NCBI GenBank assembly: GCA_033855775.1
Contig: JAWVFT010000020.1
Span: 1 to 24,426, forward strand
DNA length: 24,426 bases
Direction of reading: 5' to 3'
Source: DASVTR01 sp033855775
GTDB taxonomy: Bacteria; Acidobacteriota; Blastocatellia; Pyrinomonadales; Pyrinomonadaceae
In this document: positions 1 through 7,064 of the stretch, piece after piece
Layout of the letters: every line of letters begins with the position of its first letter
How positions within the stretch are numbered: the stretch's first letter is position 1
Notes under the pieces: generated by a model
What the model was told of the DNA's origin: nothing
Databases searched by the model: none
Seen by the model: the letters and a program-made list of their open reading frames with translations, nothing else
Position numbers and translations under genes: made by a program

Positions 1-70
1 TCTAACAACTCATTCAACCCGACGCCTCGATAGCATTGCGTGAGAGTAAGCGATGGGCTGAGTGAAGGCA
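1..70 (+). repeat. attC-like recombination site (left copy, partial)
   Basis: The window opens with TCTAACAACTCATTCAACCC followed by GACGCC. The left part matches the usual left end of integron attC sites (RYYYAAC followed by a TTCAA-type inner box). Bases 2-19 recur exactly at 1441-1458. A GGGCTGA motif at 55-61 is also shared with the second copy (1485-1491). The right-hand GTTRRRY end is not clear, so the site may be eroded, or it may be only a related dispersed repeat. The site is cut by the window edge. Confidence 0.45.
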
Positions 71-129
71 GCCCGCCGCTTTTTATCCTCAACTCAAAAC
101 TCTTTGAGTCGCCTCCCTCCGCCCGGAAT

Positions 130-423
130 TTAACAGGGCACGCTTCCGCAGCAAGTATTAAGTATCTCCTCTGTGTGGTATGGCGAACTGGTCCCGGTAA
201 GAGTTCCCCTCCCATTACAATAGATATGACCGGTGCCCACATAATTTGTGAGTCCCGGGTCACTGTAGTAGGTAATCTCTTTCTCGTACCCTATGCTCGT
301 AGTGGTGACGCTAACTACCCTATTGTGCCCGCTGCTACTCGACGGCAGGAAAGCGCCCAACAGCATCAACGTCAAAGTTGCGGCAAAAACAAACCGTCTC
401 GTTAGTCTGGAAAATAGTTTCAT
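130..423 (-). CDS. Small secreted Cys-containing protein, DUF6289-like
   Basis: A 97-residue protein. I start it at 423 because AGGAGGAGCC lies directly before that ATG; a longer reading to 486 has no such site. Residues 1-10 are basic (MKLFSRLTRR), followed by a hydrophobic stretch (11-26) and a Ser-rich cleavage region, so it is probably exported. The mature part has YEKEITYYSD, a Gly-His-Ile-Tyr-Cys segment and a Cys-rich tail (Cys69, 91, 92, 97). This pattern resembles the short DUF6289 secreted proteins found in soil bacteria; the family call is from memory of the pattern, not a search. A good minus-strand promoter lies about 165 bases upstream (589-617). Function is unknown. It lies among attC-like sites but opposes the orientation of the cassette-like unit at 907-1530. 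Confidence 0.65.
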   Translation of the reverse strand: MKLFSRLTRRFVFAATLTLMLLGAFLPSSSSGHNRVVSVTTTSIGYEKEITYYSDPGLTNYVGTGHIYCNGRGTLTGTSSPYHTEEILNTCCGSVPC

Positions 424-588
424 GGCTCCTCCTAAATGTGTATTGTTACTGAAGGGGGCTGAGGTGAAGCCCAGAGGGATGGGCAATAAAAACCACTTGC
501 TGGAACCTGGCGTCCAACGTTAGAGATCAGAATATGGGGAATAGAAATCTCTGCGACAGAGGTCTGTAGTCGAGAAATTTCTGAAGCC

Positions 589-617
589 AATTTACCCTCT
601 CGGGTCTGTGGCGTCAA
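589..617 (-). promoter_or_regulatory. Sigma-70-type promoter for the secreted peptide gene
   Basis: Read on the minus strand there is TTGACG, a 17-base spacer, and TAAATT: five of six and four of six matches to the consensus boxes at ideal spacing. It points toward the gene starting at 423 and would leave a leader of about 160 bases. The leader contains the palindrome AGAAATTTCT. Prediction only. Confidence 0.45.
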
Positions 618-790
618 GAAGTATTTTGCCTCCCGGCGCGCTCTTGACAGTCTCAACCTGAAACGTTTGGGGGAGCTTTAAAGTAGCAGTAGCGGTCATC
701 CTCTTGATGGCTATTCAAAGCGCCTCCAATCCCATGCTATGCTCTCGCTGATGGCTCTGGGTTCAAGGTGGGATTCTAATCCATCCGGTT

Positions 791-912
791 GATGGGCGTC
801 TAATTCTGTCATATCGCGGATGAGTTTGAGGGCTTTGCTACCAGGGGTCGGATTACGCGGCCAAACGGGCGTAATTGAAGACGCCCATTTGTGCGCCTAA
901 TAAGCGTTATGC
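791..912 (+). repeat. attC-like imperfect palindrome ending in GCGTTATGC
   Basis: GATGGGCGTCTAATT (791-805) is complementary, with a two-base insertion, to AATTGAAGACGCCCAT (873-888). The element ends in GCGCCTAATAAGCGTTATGC at 893-912. A GCGTTATGC end is typical of the right end of several attC sites (for example Vibrio-type repeats). The coding start of the next gene is only 40 bases further on, as expected in a cassette. The left RYYYAAC box is imperfect (GTCTAAT), so the call is tentative. Confidence 0.35.
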
Positions 913-951
913 TGCTTACATCTTGAATCATAATTTAGCAAAATAAAACGC

Positions 952-1425
952 ATGATTAAATACATTCTTATTGGACTAGGTTGCTTGATTCTGCTTTATG
1001 TTGGCTTCATAGCTTACTCTTTACTGACACGGCAAATTGATCGTGAGATAGCCAGCAATCTACCAATTTCTTCCGATTGGGTTGAAATTAATCTTCGGCC
1101 ACCCTTAGAAGCTGGAAATCTTACTCAAACTGTAATTCTTTATATCGAAGGTTATAAACGGGACATTGCTGATACCCGCCAACAAATCATCATGCCAGAT
1201 GGAACAATCTTGATTCCTGAAGCACAGGTCATAGATGAATACGGAAATGTCTATCCTTTGAAAATTGGGCAATGGTTATCTAATGGAGTGGGATTCACCA
1301 GAGATTTTGATGCCGGAAGCAATTCCAAATTCCCGCAAGACAGAGCTTATCCGAAGGTTAGGATTCGGAGTGACAGGCCGTTCAAAATCTCGAAAGTTTT
1401 CTGGGAATGCTACGAACCAAAGTGA
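952..1425 (+). CDS. Membrane-anchored hypothetical protein in a cassette-like unit
   Basis: A 157-residue protein with one N-terminal membrane helix (about residues 3-25, MIKYILIGLG onward) and a hydrophilic, presumably periplasmic domain ending WECYEPK. I do not recognise the family. The DNA is clearly AT-richer than the flanking genes and codon choice is less GC-biased, which suggests recent acquisition. The ATG follows an attC-like right end (GCGTTATGC, 904-912) by about 40 bases, and the stop is followed after 13 bases by GCCTAACAACTCATTCAACC, an attC-like left end. That is the arrangement of an integron gene cassette. No clear Shine-Dalgarno is seen; AAAATAAAACGC precedes the ATG. A weak CATAAT box lies at 929-934. 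Coding confidence is good; function is unknown. Confidence 0.7.
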   Translation: MIKYILIGLGCLILLYVGFIAYSLLTRQIDREIASNLPISSDWVEINLRPPLEAGNLTQTVILYIEGYKRDIADTRQQIIMPDGTILIPEAQVIDEYGNVYPLKIGQWLSNGVGFTRDFDAGSNSKFPQDRAYPKVRIRSDRPFKISKVFWECYEPK

Positions 1426-1438
1426 TCCGGTGGGCGCA

Positions 1439-1530
1439 GCCTAACAACTCATTCAACCGGAGCGGAAATAGCGCCGCTTTCAACGGGCTGACAATAACAA
1501 TCCCGGTGAAGATGTGAAAGCGTGGAAGCC
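1439..1530 (+). repeat. attC-like recombination site (second copy)
   Basis: GCCTAACAACTCATTCAACC starts 13 bases after the stop of the gene ending at 1425. Its CTAACAACTCATTCAACC core is identical to bases 2-19. An inner stem follows (AGCGG at 1461-1465 with CCGCT at 1474-1478), then GGGCTGA. A canonical GTTRRRY right end is missing; GCGTGGAAGC at 1520-1529 could be an eroded version. Placement directly behind a gene supports a cassette attC reading. Confidence 0.5.
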
Positions 1531-1558
1531 GTCATGAGAATTTCAGGAGAAAATCATT

Positions 1559-2134
1559 GTGAGAAAAACGGGTTTGAGAGTCGGAATTTCGCTGCTGATT
1601 TTAGGAGTTATCGGCGGCAGCATTTGTCTGCTGCTGCCTTCGTTAACGGCTGGCCGCGTTCGCTTCAACATAGCGGCCCTCGGATTAATTCCGGCGGGCG
1701 TTTTCTTTCTGCTCGGTTTCGTCTTCACAATTCTTTCGGTGATTTTCAGTGTCAGAGCGAGAAAAGTCGCTGCGGCTTATAAATCTCAGTTGCAGCCGGA
1801 AGGCATTGTTCTGTTCGAGGAAGATGTCAGGGGTTCGATGACCTTCCGCGACTTTCGCAGTCCCGGCGCATATTACAGTTGGAGAAAAGTCTTAATCACC
1901 TCGCTCGTCGCCTTGACGGAAACACGCCTGCTGGCTCTCAAAGGCTCCAGCCCGATTATCAATGTTCCTTTCACTGACGCGCGCCTGAGACAAATGAAAT
2001 TTTCGCTCGAAGGCGAGAAGACTTTGCTCGTCGCTTTCGACGCGAATCTTTTCCAGCCCGAATGGTCTGGCGAGATAGAGTATCGCTTTAAAACGTCGCA
2101 GGCCCAACGCTTTTGGGAATTATTGCCGAAATGA
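1559..2134 (+). CDS. Two-helix membrane protein of unknown function
   Basis: A 191-residue protein starting with GTG at 1559, chosen because AGGAGA at 1545-1550 lies at good spacing. Residues 8-27 and 38-63 are hydrophobic and likely form two membrane helices. The remaining ~125 residues are soluble, with a beta-rich look (VLFEEDVRGSMTF, ALTETRLLALKG, FSLEGEKTLLVAFD) and a final aromatic segment near RFWELLPK. The arrangement resembles bacterial PH-like or YcxB-type membrane proteins, in which a two-helix anchor precedes a small beta domain, but I cannot confirm this. The next gene starts 28 bases downstream on the same strand and has a similar two-helix plus beta-domain end, so the two probably form an operon. 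Function is not known. Confidence 0.75.
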   Translation: MRKTGLRVGISLLILGVIGGSICLLLPSLTAGRVRFNIAALGLIPAGVFFLLGFVFTILSVIFSVRARKVAAAYKSQLQPEGIVLFEEDVRGSMTFRDFRSPGAYYSWRKVLITSLVALTETRLLALKGSSPIINVPFTDARLRQMKFSLEGEKTLLVAFDANLFQPEWSGEIEYRFKTSQAQRFWELLPK

Positions 2135-2162
2135 ACGCCTTGCCTCTACCGGCATCAGGAAT

Positions 2163-3143
2163 ATGAAAACCGACAGTCTGAAATTGGTTGACATGATATG
2201 GCTCGACGACGAGCTGACTTCGTGCCGCCCGCTGCGCCGCGCATGGGGCGAGGAGGAGATATTTCTGGATTACTGGGGCTGCTATGAGCAGGTCTTTTCT
2301 GAACGCCCGCGCGGCTCTATATCGAGCCGCGAGCTTCTTCAGCCGGAAGAGGAAGGGACATTTCTGTTGCTCCGGTCTGAACACGTTGACCGGATTATAA
2401 AGTCTCTCACCGGCCACATCGCTGAGTTGAGCGTCATGACTAAAGAGCATCTCAACACGCTTGAGCAATGGAAATCTTTGAGCTTAGCCAACCACCGGCA
2501 TATGGTGGCGTACATCTTTAATCGTGGTGAAGAGCGCGGCGCGACCGTGGCACGCGCTCAATCCTTAGCCGCGGGCGACGCCTCGACAACCATCAGGACA
2601 GGCGAGCGAAATCGCCCGTCAGGCGTTGCTCGTAACCAGACCGAAGCAGGCATAGGAATAAAACCGGAGGCGGGGACAAGTGGAAAGAAGCTGTTGGAAG
2701 TTAAAATACGCAAGCTGCAATTTATCTTAATCGTCCTCCTCGGACTTTTTATGGTTCCGCTCGGCTCTTTACTTTTAATCAGAGAGTTGTCGAAGGGGTC
2801 TAAGCTTGCGCCCGCAATGTTGCTGATTGGCTTGATGCCGTTAATTGCCTACGGGGCGGTGGCGTGGCTGTTTCGCAGAGGTCATGTCAAATCGGTCAAA
2901 TATTTTTCGAGGGAAGGTTTAGTGCGTAATGATGGAAAAAGCTTTGCGTGGACTGACCTGAGCCGCGTGGTTGACCGAATCAGACTCAACCGGGAAACCA
3001 ATTTCAAAGGTCTTTGGCGAACTGAGATACAGTTTAAGAACGGCGAATCGGCATGGCTACTTCCTACAAAAATCAGCAACTTTCCCGAAGTGTACGAATT
3101 GGTCCGCAGCCTGCCCTGCGAACAGACAGAAATAAGAGCTTGA
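2163..3143 (+). CDS. Two-helix membrane protein with C-terminal PH-like domain, unknown function
   Basis: A 326-residue protein. Residues 1-115 are soluble and acidic with helical character (RSEHVDRIIK, HLNTLEQWKS). Residues 130-178 are a low-complexity Gly/Arg/Thr linker. Residues 184-206 and 216-237 are two membrane helices. Residues 243-318 look like a small beta domain (KYFSREGLVRNDGKSFAWTD onward) of the bacterial PH-like type that follows paired helices in many uncharacterised proteins. The start is uncertain: the AGGA before ATG 2163 is only two bases away, and ATG 2193 is an alternative. It probably forms an operon with the 1559 gene, whose anchor is similar. It ends 19 bases before a strong palindrome. 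No function can be assigned. Confidence 0.75.
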   Translation: MKTDSLKLVDMIWLDDELTSCRPLRRAWGEEEIFLDYWGCYEQVFSERPRGSISSRELLQPEEEGTFLLLRSEHVDRIIKSLTGHIAELSVMTKEHLNTLEQWKSLSLANHRHMVAYIFNRGEERGATVARAQSLAAGDASTTIRTGERNRPSGVARNQTEAGIGIKPEAGTSGKKLLEVKIRKLQFILIVLLGLFMVPLGSLLLIRELSKGSKLAPAMLLIGLMPLIAYGAVAWLFRRGHVKSVKYFSREGLVRNDGKSFAWTDLSRVVDRIRLNRETNFKGLWRTEIQFKNGESAWLLPTKISNFPEVYELVRSLPCEQTEIRA

Positions 3144-3162
3144 TGGCGAGGCACGAACGCTA

Positions 3163-3226
3163 TTTAACGTGAGTCAGCCATGATGCGGGGTTGTGATGCC
3201 ACGCATCATGGCTGACGCACGTTAAA
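3163..3226. terminator. Long palindrome between convergent genes
   Basis: Arms 3163-3187 and 3202-3226 are complementary in 24 of 25 positions around a 14-base loop. The arms begin TTTAACGTG and reach GCCATGATGCG. It sits between the stop of the plus-strand gene at 3143 and the stop of the minus-strand gene at 3305, so it could end transcription from both sides. There is no clear T-run on either side. The length and near-perfection also fit a REP- or MITE-like mobile palindrome. Confidence 0.5.
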
Positions 3227-3304
3227 TTAATGCAGCGATGCCCACGCGCAAGCCTGCGCTCCTTGAGAGCGATTCTTTCCACCCGCCATCGCCCCTTCCT
3301 GCGT

Positions 3305-3976
3305 TTACTGAGGCGGCGGTGGCGCAGGCGCTTTCGGTTTCTTCGGCGCGCTCTGCAAACGACGCGCGCTCTCCCAAGCGGCCAGCGTCGCCGCGTCGCC
3401 CGCAAACTTATTACGCATCGCCGTATCGAGCCGCTCCAAATCCTGCTCGGCGGCGGCGAGCGTCACGTCAGTGGCAAGACCCGTAGAACTGCGACCACTT
3501 TTGCCTGTGTTCTGCTGGTTGATAGACTGCTCGAAATCGGCGATGACCGCGCTGAACTGGCTGAGAAAATCTGCCGGCAGGTCGTATTCGATAAAGCGGG
3601 CCTTGAGCGGCGTCGCTTCAGTGATGAAAGAGCGCGCGACGCCGAGCAGATTTTGGTCGTTGACGTTAGTGCGGGGGATGCGAAACTTGTCTTTGACGTC
3701 GGGGAAGTCGAGCGCGATGGTCGCAGCCGTGTTGCTGATGGTCGTCAGCCAGGCGCGCAAAGCGTCGCGCGCCTCACTCCTCTTGCTAGTGCCTTGCTGT
3801 GCGGCGCGCAGATTGATGTTACGTTGGGTTTCAAGATTATTAATCTCATTGAGCTTGATGGTAATGCCGGCGATTGCTTTTCCGCCCGCGCTGGTCGGCG
3901 GGAAGTTGCCTTGAGTCGCGGCGATGTCCCGGCTGCGCATTAATCTTTCAACGCGTCGTCTCTGCTTATCGTTCAT
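3305..3976 (-). CDS. Hypothetical soluble protein with Pro-rich tail
   Basis: A 223-residue protein. The start at 3976 is supported by AAGGAG eight bases upstream. It has no signal peptide or membrane helix. The N-terminus is basic (MNDKQRRRVERLMRSRD), the body is mostly alpha-helical (IKLNEINNLETQRNINLRAA, FLSQFSAVIADFEQSINQ), and residues 208-223 are Lys/Pro/Ala-rich, ending in a run of prolines. I do not recognise the family; coiled-coil or helical-bundle character is inferred. A minus-strand TATAAT box at 4104-4109 may drive it. The opposite strand also carries long open frames, but they lack a ribosome site and have Arg-rich shadow composition. Confidence 0.7.
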   Translation of the reverse strand: MNDKQRRRVERLMRSRDIAATQGNFPPTSAGGKAIAGITIKLNEINNLETQRNINLRAAQQGTSKRSEARDALRAWLTTISNTAATIALDFPDVKDKFRIPRTNVNDQNLLGVARSFITEATPLKARFIEYDLPADFLSQFSAVIADFEQSINQQNTGKSGRSSTGLATDVTLAAAEQDLERLDTAMRNKFAGDAATLAAWESARRLQSAPKKPKAPAPPPPQ

Positions 3977-4103
3977 GCGGATTTCTCCTTATCAGGTGAA
4001 GCGGGCAGGCAATGCCTTCCCGGAGGTTTAGAGGTTAAAACGCGAGCCGCGCTTCGCGGGCTGCAAGGCGCGACCCGTCAGGCCATATAAAGTTGGAGCG
4101 CCA

Positions 4104-4109
4104 ATTATA
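4104..4109 (-). promoter_or_regulatory. Probable -10 box upstream of the 3305-3976 gene
   Basis: Read on the minus strand this is a perfect TATAAT. The best -35 candidate is weak (TTTTGT, 16-base spacer). Transcription would begin near 4097, about 120 bases before the start codon at 3976. The surroundings are AT-rich compared with the rest of the window. Confidence 0.4.
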
Positions 4110-4219
4110 CTCATTTTCGCCGCGCACAAAAGCAAAAAATTTACCTCGCAAACGCCGCCCTCCGCCGTTTCTGCATGGTTTTACGACAATCTTACCCTGA
4201 CAACCGGCAAAAAACCCCT

Positions 4220-4627
4220 GACGACGGGCTTGGCGTGTGCGATTATGAAAAAAGTTCGCTTGTGAATGGAAAAAGTCTACCCGTGAATAGAGAAAGTCTA
4301 CTTGTGAATGGGAAAAGTTTGCTTGTGAATGACGGTGGTTAGCTTGTGAATGGGAAAAGTTCGCGTGACGACGGCCTCAGCAGGCACGATTATGGGAAAA
4401 GTTTGACTGACGACGGCCCCGGCGCGTCCGTTTATGGAAGCAGCAACTCCGATTGTGGAAAAAGTCTGCGTAACGGCGGGAAAAGTTCGCGTGACGACGG
4501 CGTTGGAAACCGGAACGACGGGCTCGGAATGCTTGACGACCGCCGCAAAAAGAGCGGCGACGGTCTAAAAACGCTTGACGACAGACTCGGCGCGCACGAC
4601 GAAGGACACAAATCGCCTGACGAGTGA
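4220..4627 (+). repeat. 21-bp minisatellite, 19 units, open in one frame except for one stop
   Basis: From 4220 the sequence reads in one frame as 19 consecutive seven-residue units plus Asp-Glu-stop. Unit examples are DDGLGVC, VNGKSLP, VNGKSLL, DYGKSLT, DDGVGNR and DDRLGAH, with a loose consensus of [DV][DN]GKS-L. The DNA theme is GTGAATGGGAAAAGTTNGCTT. The only in-frame stop is TAG at 4340-4342 in unit 6. In-frame ATG 4175 upstream would give a 55-residue product ending at that TAG, and GTG 4346 reopens the frame to 4627. No ribosome site supports either start. It may be a non-coding minisatellite or a decayed heptapeptide-repeat gene. Confidence 0.7.
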
Positions 4628-4826
4628 CCAAAATTGCGGTGACGGCGGAAGAGAACTACTGACAAATGCCGTATCGCCCTCAACGACCGGCCCGCGCCAC
4701 GCTGCTTTCGGGCCAGTCGCTTTGATGTAGACTGCCGGGCTGATTCTCGCTGAAACGGTTGTTTAAGAGACGCGCTCGTTTTAAGGGAGAATCGTGCGCG
4801 TAGAGCAGACAAGGGGCGTGAGTTGC

Positions 4827-7064
4827 TCAAGCTGCCATTAACATAACCAGTTGCTCTTCTTCGTCATCTATTTTTCTTTCGAGTCCTGCAATTTCCGCGG
4901 CGGTGAGATTCTGTGGGTTGCGCGGGTCAAGACCAAAGCAGCGAATCAAGTTGCCTTTGAGGTCTAAGACGAGAGGGCCGCCGATGTTGGTAACTTGCGC
5001 CAGCGTATCCACCGCCTCGTCCTTAAGCCCCAACGCGGCCTGCGAGTGACCGATAAAAGCGAAACGCTTTTGTCGCTGAAAGACATCGAGCGACACCACA
5101 TTATCCACCAGCATCTCTATCGCCGGGCCAAACTCTTTCCGTCTCATCCTTGCCAAGCCGAGAGCCGTCGCAAAGTAATTTCGATCATCGCTCCACGGCG
5201 TATTCTTCCAACCATACTCCAATCGTCGAATGGCCTCGTCCGTTTCTCCACGTCGCAGAGACAGCATCCCAAGAATATGATGGCCTATCCAATGATTTTT
5301 TGTGACAGGCTGAATCCCGGATAGATAAGACAAAAGAGATTCTGCCTCATCAAAGTTCTTCATTATCACCAGCAAACTCGCGCAACCATTGCGCGCCACG
5401 ACATCATCGGGGAAGCGTCGCATCGTCTCTTCGTAAGCTTCGAGAGCGGCGTTGAAGTCGCCTTTGGCTTTGAGCGTGTCAGCGTAGCCGGTGCGCGCCA
5501 CGACGTTACCAGGGAAGCGTCGCATCGCCTCTTCGTAAGCTTCGAGAGCGGCGTCGAAGTCGCCTTTGGCTTTGAGGGCTTCCGCATAGCCGCTACGCGC
5601 CACGACGTTACCAGGGAAGCGCCGCATCGCCTCTTCGTAAGCTTCGAGAGCGGCGTTGAAGTCGCCTTTGGCTTTGAGCGTGTCAGCGTAGCCGGTGCGT
5701 GCCACCACATTGTTGGGGAAGCGTCGCATCGTCTCTTCGTAAGCTTCGAGAGCGGCGTCGAAGTTGCCTTTGGCTTTGAGAGCTTCCGCGTAACCGTTGC
5801 GTGCCACGACATCATCGGGGAAACTCTGCACCGTTTGTTCATAAACTTCGAGCGCGGCGTCAATTTGGCCGGTGGCTTTGAGGATTTCGGCTCGCGTAGT
5901 CCAGATAACTGCGTCCTCTACGTTCAACGCGAAGGCGTAGCTCACTAGTTCGTCCGCCGTCTCAAAGGCATTGGCATCCATGGCGGCTTTTGCCAGCGCG
6001 CAGAGGCTCATGGCCGTGTGCTCTTTCCGGCTGTGCTCAAGGTGAAACTCAAGCAGGCCACGGAGAAACTCTCTGGCGCGCTCAAGGTCGCCCTTGCTGA
6101 TAAGCTTGCCGATTGCCTCTATCTGATGGTTGATTCGCTCTTCGACTTGATAGCCCTTTGATGGCCTCCAATCCCTGTTCCTCTTATCGAATGCTGCGAT
6201 GAGCTTTCGGAGCGCGGCGGTAGCTTGCGCGGCTGGCTGCTCCACTTCAACGCTTTCAAACTCCGCCGTTTCGCTGTCCGCTTTCATCTCGTCCCGGCGA
6301 ATATGGGCGGCCTTAATCGGAGCGGCATTCACTCTCTCCTGAAGTTTCATCCTGACGGCATTGATGATTTGCGTGCTGCGCGGCGGGGGCAGAGCGCGTC
6401 TTAACTCAATCTTCATGCCGTAAGTCGCCACGATGGAACCGAGGCGGCTCGTTTCCCCGGCAGTCGCCGCTGTCGCCATCTCCGCGAAGACCCCGGACTC
6501 GATGAGGATTTTCTCGGCTCCGGCGGCTTGCTCCGGCGCGTCAAGAAAAAACTCCGTGGCGACTTCGCTCCACGCTTCAAGGATGAATTTAATGGCCTCC
6601 TGCGATTGCCCGACCTCTTCATAAAGAGCGAAGACAGTAAGCGCTCCGGCGTTTGCCGCGTACACAAGCGCGCCGTCCATATCAGCCGTCTCAGGCAAGA
6701 GCCTCGCCAGCAATCGCGCACGCACGAAGGCGAGCGCCGCGCCGTCTTGCAATAACTCTTCCGCCGCCTCTACCGATAGCCGCCGACTCTCCGGCGATAA
6801 CTCTTGGTTGAGGCCGCTCAGCATCATCGTCAAAGCGCCATGCGCCTGACGGCTGAACTCAAGCGTCTCTCTGATTGTGGCGCTGCTAATGTCGCCGCCG
6901 GAAATGACCGAATATTCCCTGCTCACGTCAAAAAAGAACGCGACCTCCCCGGCCCGGCATTCCACAGGCTCCGGGCTGTCTCCGAGGCCCAAGACGTAAT
7001 AGCGGTCGTCCTGCTCGTAAACCGCTTTACCTATCTGCCCCAAGATGAAGGCTCGCTCTATCAT
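4827..7064 (-). CDS. TPR-repeat protein partnered with a zinc-ribbon protein
   Basis: A 745-residue soluble protein, second gene of a two-gene operon. Its ATG overlaps the TGA of the upstream gene by four bases, so translation is probably coupled. Residues 1-60 form a small beta-rich N-terminal segment (YYVLGLGDSPEPVECRAGE) of unknown type. Residues 60-250 are helical. Residues 285-690 form a helical solenoid. Within it, 417-552 are four almost identical 34-residue TPRs with the core GYAEALKAKGDFDAALEAYEE; more divergent repeats precede (381-416) and follow (553-690). The tail is acidic (KIDDEEEQ). TPRs bind protein partners; the partner here is unknown but may be the zinc-ribbon protein. No enzymatic motif was seen. 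Confidence 0.85.
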   Translation of the reverse strand: MIERAFILGQIGKAVYEQDDRYYVLGLGDSPEPVECRAGEVAFFFDVSREYSVISGGDISSATIRETLEFSRQAHGALTMMLSGLNQELSPESRRLSVEAAEELLQDGAALAFVRARLLARLLPETADMDGALVYAANAGALTVFALYEEVGQSQEAIKFILEAWSEVATEFFLDAPEQAAGAEKILIESGVFAEMATAATAGETSRLGSIVATYGMKIELRRALPPPRSTQIINAVRMKLQERVNAAPIKAAHIRRDEMKADSETAEFESVEVEQPAAQATAALRKLIAAFDKRNRDWRPSKGYQVEERINHQIEAIGKLISKGDLERAREFLRGLLEFHLEHSRKEHTAMSLCALAKAAMDANAFETADELVSYAFALNVEDAVIWTTRAEILKATGQIDAALEVYEQTVQSFPDDVVARNGYAEALKAKGNFDAALEAYEETMRRFPNNVVARTGYADTLKAKGDFNAALEAYEEAMRRFPGNVVARSGYAEALKAKGDFDAALEAYEEAMRRFPGNVVARTGYADTLKAKGDFNAALEAYEETMRRFPDDVVARNGCASLLVIMKNFDEAESLLSYLSGIQPVTKNHWIGHHILGMLSLRRGETDEAIRRLEYGWKNTPWSDDRNYFATALGLARMRRKEFGPAIEMLVDNVVSLDVFQRQKRFAFIGHSQAALGLKDEAVDTLAQVTNIGGPLVLDLKGNLIRCFGLDPRNPQNLTAAEIAGLERKIDDEEEQLVMLMAA
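5409..5816 (-). repeat. Four tandem 102-bp TPR-coding repeats
   Basis: These bases encode residues 417-552 of the TPR protein as four consecutive 34-codon units that are highly similar at DNA level. Units 1 and 3 read GYAEALKAKG, while units 2 and 4 read GYADTLKAKG and FNAALEAYEE. The alternation suggests that a 204-bp pair was duplicated. The number of units could vary between strains and could be collapsed in a short-read assembly. Confidence 0.85.

Larger units (their letters stand above)
424..951. other. Gene-poor stretch with attC-like ends and imperfect inverted repeats
   Basis: No convincing gene: the open frames here (for example minus-strand 432-656) lack ribosome sites and recognisable protein character. 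The stretch holds a minus-strand promoter (589-617) and two attC-right-end-like motifs (GTTAGAG at 519-525, GTTATGC at 906-912). An imperfect inverted repeat pairs GATGGGCGTCTAATT (791-805) with AATTGAAGACGCCCAT (873-888). A GGGCTGAGGTGAAGC segment at 456-470 resembles GGGCTGAGTGAAGGC at 55-69. It is best read as remnants of recombination sites. Confidence 0.4.
3977..4826. other. 850-bp intergenic stretch with minisatellite
   Basis: No confident gene. Bases 3977-4200 hold the leader and probable promoter of the minus-strand gene at 3305-3976. Bases 4220-4627 are a 21-bp minisatellite. Bases 4628-4826 show nothing recognisable. Open frames on both strands inside the minisatellite follow from its 21-base (seven-codon) period. 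Confidence 0.6.

Noticed and set aside
130..486. Longer version of the secreted peptide starting at 486
   Set aside because: Residues before ATG 423 lack a ribosome site and would hide the signal peptide, while AGGAGGAGCC directly precedes ATG 423.
1522..1782. 86-codon plus-strand frame
   Set aside because: Overlaps the 1559 gene in another frame; the AGGAGA site fits GTG 1559, and this frame has no membrane or domain character.
3230..3943. Long plus-strand open frame opposite the 3305-3976 gene
   Set aside because: Arg-rich composition, no ribosome site, and full overlap with a minus-strand frame that has a good Shine-Dalgarno and protein-like composition.
4220..4627. Possible CRISPR array
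   Set aside because: The units are contiguous 21-base repeats with no spacers, and no cas gene is nearby.
5409..5816. Possible CRISPR-like or transposon repeats in direct orientation
   Set aside because: The 102-base period equals 34 codons and the translation is a run of canonical TPRs.
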